From NCBI RefSeq assembly GCF_036030735.1, contig NZ_CP107928.1:8866001-8930000 (forward strand): DNA of 64,000 nt. The letters are read 5' to 3'. Of this stretch, positions 1 to 8,198 are shown one piece after another (positions within the stretch are counted from its first letter, which is position 1; the number at the start of each line of letters is the position of its first letter). The notes under the pieces are model-generated. The model saw nothing but the letters and a program-made list of their open reading frames with translations. It did not search any database and had not been told where the DNA came from. Made by a program: the position numbers and the translations under genes. Origin of the DNA: Streptomyces sp. NBC_00425. GTDB lineage: Bacteria > Actinomycetota > Actinomycetes > Streptomycetales > Streptomycetaceae.

Positions 1-88
1 GGGCATGCTGGTCGTGCTCTCGGCGGCCTTCGGATTCGTCGTCTCCCGGCTGCTGCGCCGGCACGAGCCCGCGGTGATGCGGAAGTAG
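1..88 (+). CDS. C-terminal fragment of a membrane protein (partial)
   Basis: Only the last 28 residues are in the window, read from base 2 to a TAG at 86-88. They contain a hydrophobic run (MLVVLSAAFGFVV) followed by an arginine-rich tail (SRLLRRHEP), which looks like a final transmembrane helix with a cytoplasmic positive end. The gene begins upstream of the window. The next gene starts 8 bases after the stop, so the two are probably cotranscribed. The family cannot be told from this fragment. Confidence 0.6.
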   Translation, partial: GMLVVLSAAFGFVVSRLLRRHEPAVMRK

Positions 89-96
89 GGCGGCGC

Positions 97-744
97 ATGA
101 CGACTCCCGGATTCAGTCCCACGCACGTCGTCCCCCAGCACGGCATGCCCGCCTGGGAGGAACCCGATCCGGCCCGCCCCACCATGCCGCTCGACCCGTT
201 GCTGCCGGTCAGGCTCCTGGAGCGGCGCGGCGACTGGGGACGCGTGCTGTGCTCCAACGGCTGGTCGGCCTGGGTGGACGGCCGCTGTCTGGTCGCCGTC
301 CCCAAGGACCCGCCCCGCTCCGACGGTCCGCACACGAGCGCGGCCGACCCCCGCCCCCTCCTCGACCGCGCCGAACAGGCGCTGGCGCGGTACCGGGCGG
401 CGATGGAGGAACTCGCGGACGGCGACCTCGACGGCGAGGCCTTCCGCCGCCGCACCCAGGGGCTGCGGCTCGGCGTGGTCGTCGACGGCGAGGACGTCTG
501 GATGTACGACTCCGTCGGCAGACGCTGGGTGTACGGCGACGGGGCCCGCCTCAGCACGTACGCGACGGACCGTGCCCCGCACGCGGCGGGCGACCCGCCG
601 CCGGACCCGGCGGAGCGCCTGGACCGGGATCGCGGCGGGGACCGGGACCGGGGCCGTGACCGCGCCGGGACCGAGGAGCAGGGACGGCCTGAGGACCTCG
701 ACCACACCGTCACCCGGATCGTGAACCGGGACGGGAGCCCTTGA
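97..744 (+). CDS. Small SH3-like protein coupled to a Ser/Thr kinase
   Basis: This 215-residue protein has no signal peptide or membrane segment. Residues about 35-67 (PVRLLERRGDWGRVLC, then GWSAWVDGR) resemble a bacterial SH3-like fold, in which conserved tryptophans follow a short beta pattern. A helical middle part (about 88-130) and a low-complexity Arg/Asp-rich tail (GDRDRGRDR) follow. The TGA stop overlaps the ATG of the downstream kinase by one base, so translation is coupled and the protein may be a substrate or partner of that kinase; this is inference. I do not recognise a named family for the whole protein. Confidence 0.7.
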   Translation: MTTPGFSPTHVVPQHGMPAWEEPDPARPTMPLDPLLPVRLLERRGDWGRVLCSNGWSAWVDGRCLVAVPKDPPRSDGPHTSAADPRPLLDRAEQALARYRAAMEELADGDLDGEAFRRRTQGLRLGVVVDGEDVWMYDSVGRRWVYGDGARLSTYATDRAPHAAGDPPPDPAERLDRDRGGDRDRGRDRAGTEEQGRPEDLDHTVTRIVNRDGSP

Positions 745-1724
745 TGGCGCACACGACCAGTCCGTTCTCCGGCCGGCCCTCCGAACTGGTCGGGCGGCAG
801 GTGGCCGGCTACCGCATCGAGCGCGAGATCGGCCGCGGCGGCATGGCCGTCGTCTACCGCGCCCACGACCTGCGCCTGGACCGGACGGTCGCGCTCAAGC
901 TGCTCGCCCCGGAGCTGGCCCGCAACGACGTCTTCCGCAAGCGGTTCACCCACGAGTCGCGGGCGGCCGCGGCGATCGACCACCCGCACATCGTGCCCGT
1001 CTTCGAGGCCGACGAGACCGACGGCGTCCTGTACATCGCGATGCGGTACGTCGAGGGCAGCGACCTGCGGCATCTGCTCGACCGACAGGGGCCGCTGCCG
1101 CTGGCGAAGGCCGTCCGCATCGCCGCGCAGGTCGCCTCGGCGCTGGACGCCGCCCATGAGCACGGGCTCGTGCACCGGGACGTCAAGCCCGGCAACATCC
1201 TGGTGGCCCGGGGCACCGACACCGACCACCCCGAACACGCCTATCTCACCGACTTCGGGCTGACGAAGAAGTCGCTGTCCCTGACCGGGTTCACCACGGT
1301 CGGCCAGTTCGTCGGCACGCTCGACTACGTCTCACCCGAGCAGATCTCCGGCCGCCCCGTCGACGGTCGCTGCGACGTGTACGGCTTCGCCTGTGTCGTC
1401 TACGAATGCCTCGCGGGCCGTCCGCCCTTCCTCCGCGACGACGACATGGCGCTGCTGTGGGCCCACCAGAACGCCGATCCGCCGGCACTGACGCAGACCC
1501 GGCCCGACCTGTCACCGCACGTCGACGGGGTGTTCGGCCGGGCTCTCGCGAAGAGCCCGGACGACCGGCAGGACACCTGCGGCGCGTTCGTCGCCGAGCT
1601 GCGGTCGACGGGGGGCGGTGCGCACCGGGCGGCTCATCCGCCCACGGAACGGGTCGACGCCCTGCCGCCGGCGCCGGAGCCTCCGCTCTGGGCGCGCCCG
1701 GTGTTCGGCGGCCGTCGGTCCTGA
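744..1724 (+). CDS. Serine/threonine protein kinase, soluble PknB-type
   Basis: A complete Hanks-type kinase domain fills most of the 326 residues. Visible elements are the glycine loop GRGGMAVVY (30-38), the ATP-binding Lys52 in VALK, the catalytic loop HRDVKPGN (144-151), the DFG motif (170-172) and a Thr-rich activation segment ending in SPEQ. All catalytic residues are present, so it should be active. Unlike most Streptomyces PknB proteins there is no transmembrane helix and no PASTA or other sensor domain; only about 50 residues follow the kinase fold. I start at ATG 744, which overlaps the stop of the upstream gene, rather than at TTG 741. Substrates are unknown. Confidence 0.93.
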   Translation: MAHTTSPFSGRPSELVGRQVAGYRIEREIGRGGMAVVYRAHDLRLDRTVALKLLAPELARNDVFRKRFTHESRAAAAIDHPHIVPVFEADETDGVLYIAMRYVEGSDLRHLLDRQGPLPLAKAVRIAAQVASALDAAHEHGLVHRDVKPGNILVARGTDTDHPEHAYLTDFGLTKKSLSLTGFTTVGQFVGTLDYVSPEQISGRPVDGRCDVYGFACVVYECLAGRPPFLRDDDMALLWAHQNADPPALTQTRPDLSPHVDGVFGRALAKSPDDRQDTCGAFVAELRSTGGGAHRAAHPPTERVDALPPAPEPPLWARPVFGGRRS

Positions 1725-1738
1725 CCCCGTCGGCCCCG

Positions 1739-1789
1739 AGGTCCCAGGTGACCCGGGCGGCGGAGGTCCCCAGGTGACCCGGGCGGCGG
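1739..1789. repeat. Tandem 25/26-bp direct repeat between convergent genes
   Basis: Two nearly identical units, each containing CAGGTGACCCGGGCGGCGG preceded by AGGTCC(C)C, lie head to tail in the 67-bp gap between the kinase (+) and the streptophobe gene (-). The copies differ by one inserted C. The position between two 3' ends suggests a slippage duplication; no function is visible. Confidence 0.75.
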
Positions 1790-1791
1790 CG

Positions 1792-3066
1792 TCAACGCAG
1801 CGGGGGCGGCGCTGCCCGGCGGCGGACGAGGCCCGCCAGGAGGCCGCCGAGGAACCCGGTGACCAGGCCCCACAACGCGGCGAGGCCCAGCGCCGACCAC
1901 AGGCGGGGCCGCAGGAACAGCCGGCCGGACAGATTGCCGCCGAGGTCGCCGAGCCCGAGCACGGACAGGCCGTAGTGCGCGGACACCCGGCCGGCCAGGC
2001 AGATCATCAGCACCGTGAGCACCAGCGCGACGGCCATGTGCAGGGCGTGCCGCCAGGCCGGCATGTCCGGCGGTGAGTGCGCCGCCATCAGGAACCCCGC
2101 CCCCAGCAGCAGGACGGCGTCCACCACGACGAGCCACCAGACCCGGCCGTCGTACGCGGCGAGGGTCCCGAGGTCGAGCCGCGCGGTGTCCTTGCCGCGC
2201 AGCACCTCGTCCAGCACATGCGGCATCGGCAGCCCGAAGGGGCCTTCCACCCGGCCGTCCCAGGTGGCGCCCAGTCCGACGGTGAACGCCAGCCACACCA
2301 GGTTGGGCAGACCGAGCAGGATCACCGCGAGGGTCTCGGCGGCCTGTCCACGGGTCGCCGCGACGACGAGCGCGACGAGGACTCCGAGGGCGACGCAGAC
2401 CAGCAGCAGCACGGTCATCGCGTGCGCGGCCGGTCGCACCGGCTCCTGGAAGCGCAGCAACCGGGCCGGCAACGGCGCCCCGCGCGCGACCAGCAGGGCC
2501 AGCACCAGCACACCGGCCAGCCACAGCAGCCCGACCACCACCGTCAGCGCCACGTCCGTCCGGAAGCCGACCTCGGGGCCGACGTCGAACAGGTCACCCA
2601 GATCGCTCAGTGTGCCGTCGCCGAGGGAGACCTTGAAGGTCTGACGGGCGGCGAACGACAGGCCGAGCAGACCGAGCAGCCACACGACGGCGATCCGGGC
2701 CGCCCAGCCGGCCAGCTCGGCGACGCCCGCGACCGCCCGGTGCCGCAGCGGCCGCAGGAATCCGGCGCCGACGACGAGCGCCCCGACGAGGGCCACGGAG
2801 AGCGGGGTCACCGTCAGGCCGGCGTCGCTCTCGGCGAGGCCGCCCGCGTCGCCGACGAGTTCGACCGTGCCGCCGACGGCCGTGACGACGGTCGCCGCGA
2901 CCACCCGGGGGAAGGCGCCCTCGGGCAGGTCAGCGGCTCCGGCCGCCCACAGTCCCAGTGCGGCTGTCACGCCCATGGCGATCAGTCCGGCCAACGCCGT
3001 GACGACCGCACGGCCCCAGCCGTGCGGTCGGGATCCTGCCTGGTCGTGGGGGGTGTGCGCACTCAC
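1792..3066 (-). CDS. Streptophobe family integral membrane protein
   Basis: The 424-residue product is highly hydrophobic with about ten predicted membrane helices. The order of features matches the Streptomyces streptophobe family: a short polar N-terminus, a helix ending GLWAAGAADLPEGAFP, an extracellular segment, and repeated Leu/Val-rich helices ending in an Arg-rich tail (RRRAAPPPLR). The biochemical role of this family is not known. It is convergent with the kinase gene and divergent from the DUF6777 gene, so it is probably monocistronic. GTG or ATG starts further upstream are not possible without entering the palindrome-bearing promoter region. Confidence 0.85.
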   Translation of the reverse strand: MSAHTPHDQAGSRPHGWGRAVVTALAGLIAMGVTAALGLWAAGAADLPEGAFPRVVAATVVTAVGGTVELVGDAGGLAESDAGLTVTPLSVALVGALVVGAGFLRPLRHRAVAGVAELAGWAARIAVVWLLGLLGLSFAARQTFKVSLGDGTLSDLGDLFDVGPEVGFRTDVALTVVVGLLWLAGVLVLALLVARGAPLPARLLRFQEPVRPAAHAMTVLLLVCVALGVLVALVVAATRGQAAETLAVILLGLPNLVWLAFTVGLGATWDGRVEGPFGLPMPHVLDEVLRGKDTARLDLGTLAAYDGRVWWLVVVDAVLLLGAGFLMAAHSPPDMPAWRHALHMAVALVLTVLMICLAGRVSAHYGLSVLGLGDLGGNLSGRLFLRPRLWSALGLAALWGLVTGFLGGLLAGLVRRRAAPPPLR

Positions 3067-3152
3067 CCTGCCACGCTAAGCAGCGCCGGGGGAGCGCGCC
3101 CGTCGGGAGGGACCGTCCGGGCCCGGCTTGCGGGCGACGCCCGACCGGAGCA

Positions 3153-3168
3153 CACAATGGTCATTGTG
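3153..3168. promoter_or_regulatory. 16-bp palindrome CACAATG-GT-CATTGTG, candidate operator
   Basis: Perfect 7-bp arms flank a 2-bp centre in the 238-bp gap between the divergent streptophobe and DUF6777 genes. It lies 152 bp before the DUF6777 start and 87 bp before the streptophobe start, where an operator for either would be expected. It is locally AT-rich, followed by GGAAAAAG. Its central AATGGTCATT also occurs in the TetR operator at 13940-13955, but the outer bases differ. The cognate regulator is unknown. Confidence 0.5.
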
Positions 3169-3304
3169 GAAAAAGCGGCGCACATCGGGTTGTTTCGGTC
3201 TGCGCCGGTCGCACGTCCCGCAGCCGCGCGGTCCTGCCGTCACCGCCGATCGCCTCGGCTCCGCCGGACACCGTGCCGCGGGAAACCCCACGTCGGGAGT
3301 GCTC

Positions 3305-4591
3305 GTGAGCATCGAACCGCCGTCGTCCGGCCGTCCCTCGGAACCGCCCACCGAACCGTCCGGGCGGCCGACCGGCCCGCCCTCCGGTCCGCTGTCCGCG
3401 GGTTCCTCGCAGCCGCCCCAGGGGCCGCCTTCCCCGCCGCGGGGCGGCGGCGACTCCGGAGCGGGCGGCGGGCCGCCGCGTCGGCCGTGGTGGAAGTCCG
3501 CGCCCCGGATCGCGCTGATCGCCATCGCCGTCGTGGCCGCCACGGCTCTCGCCCTCGTGCTGACGCTGCCCGGCGGCGGCACGTCCGACCAGGCGGGCGA
3601 GGTGTTCATGCAGCCGGCGGGTGACGTCGGCCCGGACCCCGTGACCACGACCTCCACGACCAAGACGTCCGTCCCGCCCGCCACGGTCGCCCCGTCGGGC
3701 TCCGCCCCGGCCGGGAACACCGTGCCCGCCGTCCGCGGCGGCGACCCCGGCCTGTACGGCGGCACCCGCAACGTCGCCAGCTGCGACGTGGAGCAGCAGA
3801 TCAGGGCCCTCCAACAGGCGCCCGACAAGAACGAGGCGTTCGCCTCGGTGGCCGGGATCGACCCGGCCGGCGTCCCCGCCTACCTGCGTTCGCTCACCTC
3901 GGTGCAGCTGCGCCTGGACACCCGCGTCACCAACCACGGATACCGCGACGGCGGGGCCACCGCCTACCAGGCGGTTCTGCAGGCCGGCACGGCCGTCCTG
4001 GTCGACCGGCACGGCGTGCCCCGGGTCCGCTGCGCCTGCGGCAACCCGCTGACCCCGCCCGTCGCGCAGCAGAGCGGGTACCGGCGGACGGGCCGGTCGT
4101 GGCCGGCGTACAGCCCCGCGACCACCGTCACGGTCATGCCCTCGACGACCGTGATCAAGGTCTTCGTCCTCTACGACCCCGACCACTCCCACCACTGGTT
4201 CGCCCGCCGGCCGGGCGACGACGGTCGCAAGGACCGGCCCACGCACCCGCCGGCGCACACGACGCCGTCCATCATCGTCGCCCCGCCGAGCTCCCTGACC
4301 AGCCCCGCGTCCCCGCCGTGCGTGTCGCCGTCGACCGGTGACGCGACCGGCGCCAGCCGGCCGGGATGCGTCCTGCCGCCGTCGTCCGGCTCCTCCACCG
4401 AGGCGCCGTCCTCGAAGCCGCCGTCCTCCGAACCCCCGAGCTCGAAGCCGCCGTCCTCCGAGCCGCCGAGTTCCGAGCCGCCGTCCTCGAAGCCGCCCTC
4501 GTCCGAAGCGCCGGCGCCGCCCTCGTCGTCGAGCTCGCTGTCCGAGCTGTCGAGCGCGCCCGGCAGCTCGCTCTCCTCGCTGCCCCAGTAG
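3305..4591 (+). CDS. DUF6777 domain-containing surface protein
   Basis: I place the start at GTG 3305 (MSIEPPSSG), preceded by GGGAG; the upstream extension of the frame looks non-coding. Of 428 residues, 1-60 are Pro/Ser/Gly-rich, one transmembrane helix follows (IALIAIAVVAATALALVL), and the rest should be extracellular. The core after residue about 135 has the DUF6777 pattern: GLYGGTRNVASCD, VTNHGYRDG, the Cys pair VRCACGNPLTPP, and a segment ending VIKVFVLYDP. The C-terminal roughly 70 residues are a low-complexity repeat of PPSSE/PPSSK units that could span the cell wall. Function is unknown. Confidence 0.85.
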   Translation: MSIEPPSSGRPSEPPTEPSGRPTGPPSGPLSAGSSQPPQGPPSPPRGGGDSGAGGGPPRRPWWKSAPRIALIAIAVVAATALALVLTLPGGGTSDQAGEVFMQPAGDVGPDPVTTTSTTKTSVPPATVAPSGSAPAGNTVPAVRGGDPGLYGGTRNVASCDVEQQIRALQQAPDKNEAFASVAGIDPAGVPAYLRSLTSVQLRLDTRVTNHGYRDGGATAYQAVLQAGTAVLVDRHGVPRVRCACGNPLTPPVAQQSGYRRTGRSWPAYSPATTVTVMPSTTVIKVFVLYDPDHSHHWFARRPGDDGRKDRPTHPPAHTTPSIIVAPPSSLTSPASPPCVSPSTGDATGASRPGCVLPPSSGSSTEAPSSKPPSSEPPSSKPPSSEPPSSEPPSSKPPSSEAPAPPSSSSSLSELSSAPGSSLSSLPQ

Positions 4592-4706
4592 ACGGGTGCG
4601 CCGGCCGCGACGAGTCGTTCACCTCGCTCACGGCCGGTTGCAGCCGGGGCCGCCCGCAGTGTGAGGTACAGCATGGCCGTAGCCTGAACAGGTCAGGAAT
4701 GACGGG

Positions 4707-4731
4707 GACTGCACGGCGCGGCACGGGGTAC
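4707..4731 (+). promoter_or_regulatory. Candidate SigB-type promoter for the RsbW-like gene
   Basis: GACT (4707-4710), a 15-bp spacer and GGGTAC (4726-4731) fit the published Streptomyces SigB consensus GNNT-N14-16-GGGTAY. Transcription would start near 4740, giving a leader of about 45 bases before the anti-sigma-like gene. The consensus is short, so chance matches are common in this DNA; position is the main support. Confidence 0.4.
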
Positions 4732-4784
4732 GAGCACTGGTGCACAGCAGCGTCCGGCCAGTCCGGCCTCCAAGAGAGAACTGC

Positions 4785-5231
4785 ATGATCGAGCATCTGG
4801 ACGGGGCAGTGATACCGACTGGTTTCGACGTACCAGTGGAACCGCTACGGCGCGCGGCGCACTACACGGGCGACCCCGGCTGCATAGCCGAGGCCCGTGC
4901 CTTCGCCGCGCATTTCGTCGACCAGCTCAGGACCGAGTGGTGCGCCACGGTGGGCGCCCGCGTGTGCGGTGACGTGATGCTGGTGGTCAGCGAACTGGTC
5001 ACCAACGCCGACCGGCACAGCAACGGGCCGTACATCCTCGAGCTGGAGGGCACCGCGGCCTCGGTCACCGTGAGCGTCTACGACAGCAGCGACGCCCTGC
5101 CCATGCGGTACCCCAAGGACCCCGAGCGGGTCGGCCGGCACGGACTGGAGATCGTGCACGCGGTGGCGGCGCAGGTCACCGCCGAGCGCGTGCCGGTCGG
5201 CAAGCGGGTGCGCGCCGTGCTCAGCTTCTGA
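4785..5231 (+). CDS. RsbW-like ATP-binding regulator (HATPase_c, anti-sigma type)
   Basis: This 148-residue protein has a GHKL/HATPase fold in the short form used by anti-sigma kinases. The N-box is ELVTNADRHS, and the G2-like region reads GRHGLEIVHAVA. The canonical DxGxGxP of the G1 box is replaced by DSSDALPM, which is common in the Streptomyces ATP-binding regulators that are only distantly related to RsbW. Start at ATG 4785 is chosen because AGAGAG lies just upstream. It is convergent with a SigB/F-family sigma factor gene 37 bp away, and a SigB-type promoter-like sequence lies in its leader, so a role in partner switching is likely. The actual partner is not shown. Confidence 0.85.
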   Translation: MIEHLDGAVIPTGFDVPVEPLRRAAHYTGDPGCIAEARAFAAHFVDQLRTEWCATVGARVCGDVMLVVSELVTNADRHSNGPYILELEGTAASVTVSVYDSSDALPMRYPKDPERVGRHGLEIVHAVAAQVTAERVPVGKRVRAVLSF

Positions 5232-5234
5232 CCG

Positions 5235-5258
5235 CCGGCCCGGTGGACCGCGGGCCGG
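5235..5258. terminator. GC hairpin between convergent genes
   Basis: CCGGCCCG (5235-5242) and CGGGCCGG (5251-5258) form an 8-bp stem with an 8-base loop in the 37-bp gap between the RsbW-like gene (+) and the sigma factor gene (-). It could serve both transcripts. There is no U-run, as is common for Streptomyces terminators. Confidence 0.5.
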
Positions 5259-5268
5259 GCCGGACGGG

Positions 5269-6156
5269 TCAGGCGCAGCCCAGCTCGCCCAGCATGCCGT
5301 GGCGCAGCCGGCCGATGATCCGCTTGATCAGGCGGGACACGTGCATCTGGGAGCACCCGAGCCGCTCGCCGATCTCCGCCTGGGTGGCCTCCTCCACGAA
5401 CCGCAGATGGATGATCCGCCGGTCGCGCTCGCTGAGCCGCGCCATGAGCGGGGCCAGCGAGTGGAAGTCGTCGACGAGTCCCAGCCGGTCCTCCTCGACG
5501 CCGATGAAGTCCGCCAGGACCGACTCGCCCTGCTCGGGTCCGTCGCCGGTGAGCGCCGCGTCGAGCGAGGAGGAGTTGTAGCCGTTGGAGGCGATCTGCG
5601 CCTCGACCACCTGCTCCGGCGAGAGGTTCATCAGCGTGGCCAGCTCCGCCACCGTCGGCTCCCGGTCCAGCCGGCTGGAGAGCTCGTCGCGCGCCTTCGC
5701 CAGCTCCACGCGCAGTTCCTGGAGCCGCCGCGGGACGTGCACCGCCCACGTCGTGTCCCGGAAGAACCGCTTGATCTCACCGACGATGTACGGCACCGCG
5801 AACGACGTGAACTCGACCTCGCGCGCGACCTCGAACCGGTCGATGGCCTTGATCAGACCGATCATCCCGGTCTGGACGATGTCCTCCATGTCGTCCCCGC
5901 GGCCGCGGAACCGGCCCGCCGCGAAACGCACCAGGGACATGTTCATCTCGATGAGGGTGTTGCGCGCGTACTGGTAGTCGGGCGTGCCCTCCTCGAGAAC
6001 GCTCAGCCGCCGGAAGAACTGGCGGGACAGCTCGCGCGCGTCGCGCGGAGCCACGCGCCGCGGCGCCGCGATGTCGGGCAGCGGCGCGTCGTGCGGTCCG
6101 GTCCCGGCGGCGTTCTCGGCGATCTCGGCCTCCGACCGGACAGTTGCGGTCTGCAT
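5269..6156 (-). CDS. RNA polymerase sigma factor, SigB/SigF/SigG family
   Basis: The 295-residue product has the four-region layout of group 3 stress and sporulation sigma factors. Region 2 includes YARNTLIEMNMSLVRFAAGRF and MIGLIKAIDRFE, with FTSFAVPYIVGEIKRFFRD just after it. Region 3 includes RVELAKARDELSSRLDREPTVAELA. Region 4 carries the helix-turn-helix TQAEIGERLGCSQMHVSRLIKRI. An extra N-terminal segment of about 45 residues precedes region 2. ATG 6156 has a good ribosome site (GAGGGAGAGG). A SigB-type promoter-like sequence at 6274-6297 suggests autoregulation or control by a paralogue. It faces an RsbW-like gene, but an anti-sigma gene in the same operon is absent. Confidence 0.93.
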   Translation of the reverse strand: MQTATVRSEAEIAENAAGTGPHDAPLPDIAAPRRVAPRDARELSRQFFRRLSVLEEGTPDYQYARNTLIEMNMSLVRFAAGRFRGRGDDMEDIVQTGMIGLIKAIDRFEVAREVEFTSFAVPYIVGEIKRFFRDTTWAVHVPRRLQELRVELAKARDELSSRLDREPTVAELATLMNLSPEQVVEAQIASNGYNSSSLDAALTGDGPEQGESVLADFIGVEEDRLGLVDDFHSLAPLMARLSERDRRIIHLRFVEEATQAEIGERLGCSQMHVSRLIKRIIGRLRHGMLGELGCA

Positions 6157-6273
6157 GGCCTCTCCCTCGAAAGTCGCGGTACTCGGTCACCGTGCCCGCG
6201 CCGTCACGGTTCGGCGTGCGTCGTGCTCGTTCCGTGAGCGGGCACCCGCGTGCGGCACCCCTGGACGGTGCGG

Positions 6274-6298
6274 GTACCCGCTTTCGGACGACCCATGC
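6274..6298 (-). promoter_or_regulatory. Candidate SigB-type promoter for the sigma factor gene
   Basis: On the minus strand GCAT, a 15-bp spacer and GGGTAC (complement of 6274-6279) match GNNT-N14-16-GGGTAY. The transcript would start about 110 bases before ATG 6156. The same GCAT-N15 pairing recurs upstream of the STAS gene at 63344-63733. Confidence 0.45.
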
Positions 6299-6416
6299 CC
6301 ACCGGGACCGGTCGTGGCGCGCTCCGCGTCGCCTGCTTCCACCACGGCCCGTCGATTCCACCCAGGGCGCAACGCCCCGCTCTTCCCGGTGCGGCCCGCT
6401 CTCCTAGGCTGGGAAG

Positions 6417-6848
6417 GTGAGCCACCAGACGCCGAACCGAGCCCGCGTGATCCCGCTGCGCCCGCCTGCCGAGCGCCCGGACACCGCCCCCGCAGTCCCC
6501 GCGCCCGCCGCGGCGCCCGGGGCCGCCCCCCGACCGACGCCCCGCGAACCCCTGTTGCGCGACCTCGTCGGAGACGTCCTGCGCCGTGAACGGCGGGCAC
6601 AGGAGCGCACGCTCAAGGACGTCGCCGACGAGGCGCGCATCTCCATGCCCTACCTCTCGGAGGTGGAGCGGGGCCGCAAGGAGGCCTCCTCGGAGGTGCT
6701 CGCGGCCGCCGCCCAGGCCCTCGGCCTCAGCCTCGCGGACCTGCTGTCCCGGGCTCAGGGGGAGCTGGTCCGGCACGCCGCCCGGCGCCCCGTGCGAAGC
6801 CGGACGACGACCGCGTCGGCGTACGACGGGCTCTGCCTGGCCGCCTGA
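6417..6848 (+). CDS. popR: PopR-like XRE/ClgR-family transcriptional regulator with LAA degron
   Basis: A helix-turn-helix of the ClgR/PopR type occupies about residues 48-105 (LKDVADEARISMPYLSEVERG, then EVLAAAAQALGLSLADLL). The N-terminal 45 residues are Pro/Ala-rich. The protein ends in ...GLCLAA. PopR of S. lividans activates clpP3-clpP4 through TCTGCC-N3-GGCAGA boxes and is degraded by ClpP through a C-terminal Ala-Ala, and both features are seen here: the box lies at 8184-8198 and the LAA tail is on this protein. The gene is convergent with the clpP pair. TAGGCT at 6405-6410, 7 bases before GTG 6417, suggests a leaderless mRNA. Assignment as PopR rather than another ClgR paralogue rests on this context. 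Confidence 0.85.
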   Translation: MSHQTPNRARVIPLRPPAERPDTAPAVPAPAAAPGAAPRPTPREPLLRDLVGDVLRRERRAQERTLKDVADEARISMPYLSEVERGRKEASSEVLAAAAQALGLSLADLLSRAQGELVRHAARRPVRSRTTTASAYDGLCLAA

Positions 6849-6869
6849 CGAGCCGCGCGGGCCGGCGTC

Positions 6870-7472
6870 TCACACCGTCAGGGGACGCCGGCTCAGCACC
6901 TCGTCGGCCAGGCCGTACGCGACCGCCTCCTGTGCGGTGAACACCTTGTCGCGGTCCATGTCCGCGCGCAGCGTCGCGATGTCGTGGCCGGAGTGACGGG
7001 CCAGCACCTCCTCCACCTGGGCGCGGATACGGACCATCTCCTTGGCCTGCAGCGCGAGATCCGAGACCGTGCCCTGCCGGCCGCCGCTGGCCGGCTGCCC
7101 CAGCAGCACGCGCGCGTGCTCCAGCACGAGCCGTCGGCCGGGATCGCCGCCCGCCAGCAGCACGGCCGCCGTCGAGGCCGCCTGTCCGACGCAGAGCGTG
7201 GAGATGGGCGCCCGGACGAACGTCATCGTGTCGTAGATCGCCATCAGCGAGGTGAACGAGCCGCCGGGGGAGTTGAGGTAGATCGAGATCTCGCTCTCCG
7301 GGGACGCCGCCTCCAGATGCAGGAGCTGCGCGATCACGACGTTGGCGACGCCGTCGTCGATCTCGGTGCCGAGGAAGATGATCCGCTCGGACAGCAGCCG
7401 GCTGAACACGTCGTAGGACCGCTCGCCCTGCGGGGTCCGCTCGACCACGTTCGGAATCGTGTAGGTCCCCAT
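6870..7472 (-). CDS. clpP4: ClpP-family protein lacking the catalytic histidine
   Basis: This is a full-length ClpP fold of 200 residues with the substrate-binding NSPGGS (67-72), the nucleophile Ser100 in GQAASTAA, and Asp175 in DRDKVF. The catalytic His, which lies in MHQP in active ClpP and as His128 in the neighbouring gene, is replaced by Gly125 (LLGQPAS). The protein is therefore unlikely to have a working triad and may be a structural or regulatory subunit of a mixed ClpP ring. It starts 1 base after the stop of the upstream clpP gene, so the two form an operon. The numbering clpP3/clpP4 follows gene order in S. lividans and should be confirmed by alignment. Confidence 0.9.
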   Translation of the reverse strand: MGTYTIPNVVERTPQGERSYDVFSRLLSERIIFLGTEIDDGVANVVIAQLLHLEAASPESEISIYLNSPGGSFTSLMAIYDTMTFVRAPISTLCVGQAASTAAVLLAGGDPGRRLVLEHARVLLGQPASGGRQGTVSDLALQAKEMVRIRAQVEEVLARHSGHDIATLRADMDRDKVFTAQEAVAYGLADEVLSRRPLTV

Positions 7473-7473
7473 G

Positions 7474-8112
7474 TCACAGCCCCATCCGTCGCTTCTGCGC
7501 GGCCGGGCGGACGTCCGCGAGGGACTCCACGACCCGGTCCACCATCCCGTACTCCCTGGCCTCCTCGGCCGTGAACCAGCGGTCGCGGTCGCCGTCGCGC
7601 GAGATGGTCTGCGGCGACTGCCCGGTGTGCTCGGCGGTGATCCGCTCGATGGTCCGCTTGGTGTGCTCCAGGTTCTCCGCCTGGATCTCGATGTCCGCCG
7701 TGGTGCCGCCGATCCCGGCCGACGGCTGGTGCATCATGACGCGCGCGTTCGGCAGCGCGTACCGCTTGCCCGCCGCGCCCACGCTGAGCAGGAACTGGCC
7801 CATGCTGGCCGCGAATCCCATCGCGAGGGTCGACACGTCGTTGGGGATCAGCCGCATGGTGTCGTAGATGGCGAGCCCGGCGTGCACGGAGCCGCCGGGG
7901 CTGTTGATGTACAGGCCGATGTCGGTGCGGGAGTCCTCCGCCGACAGGATCAGCAGCTGCGCGCAGACCCGGTTCGCGGACACCTCGTCGACCTGGGTGC
8001 CCAGCAGCACGATGCGCTGACCGAGCAGTTGGGCGGCGAGCTGGTCGTCGAAGCGGGAGGGCTGGGTGTCGCCGTCCGCGGCGCGGGGAGCGAGCATGGT
8101 GAGTGGAGTCAT
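7474..8112 (-). CDS. clpP3: ATP-dependent Clp protease proteolytic subunit ClpP
   Basis: The 212-residue protein has a complete ClpP serine-protease triad: Ser103 in GFAASMG, His128 in MMHQP, and Asp177 in GDRDRWF. NSPGGS (70-75) lines the substrate groove, and the handle helix follows residue 135. It should form barrel-shaped rings with itself or with the His-less ClpP encoded just downstream, working with a Clp ATPase. ATG 8112 is selected because GAGGAG lies 5-10 bases upstream; the longer frame runs into non-coding sequence. A perfect PopR box plus a degenerate second one lie 72-101 bp before the start, so activation by the PopR-like protein is expected. Confidence 0.94.
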   Translation of the reverse strand: MTPLTMLAPRAADGDTQPSRFDDQLAAQLLGQRIVLLGTQVDEVSANRVCAQLLILSAEDSRTDIGLYINSPGGSVHAGLAIYDTMRLIPNDVSTLAMGFAASMGQFLLSVGAAGKRYALPNARVMMHQPSAGIGGTTADIEIQAENLEHTKRTIERITAEHTGQSPQTISRDGDRDRWFTAEEAREYGMVDRVVESLADVRPAAQKRRMGL

Positions 8113-8183
8113 CGGGTCTCCTCGTCGTGGCGTGATGCCGTCGACTCCACTCTTGACCTCGGCGGACGCCCGCACGCCGGTTC

Positions 8184-8198
8184 TCTGCCCGTGGCAGA
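8184..8198. promoter_or_regulatory. PopR box TCTGCC-CGT-GGCAGA upstream of clpP3
   Basis: The 15-bp dyad is an exact match to the TCTGCC-N3-GGCAGA site described for PopR at the S. lividans clpP3 operon. It lies 72 bp upstream of the clpP3 start on the divergent side of a VOC gene. Confidence 0.85.

Noticed and set aside
4171..4674. Minus-strand frame encoding repeats of EDGGFELGGS
   Set aside because: It mirrors the PPSSE/PPSSK repeats of the DUF6777 gene and has no independent evidence.
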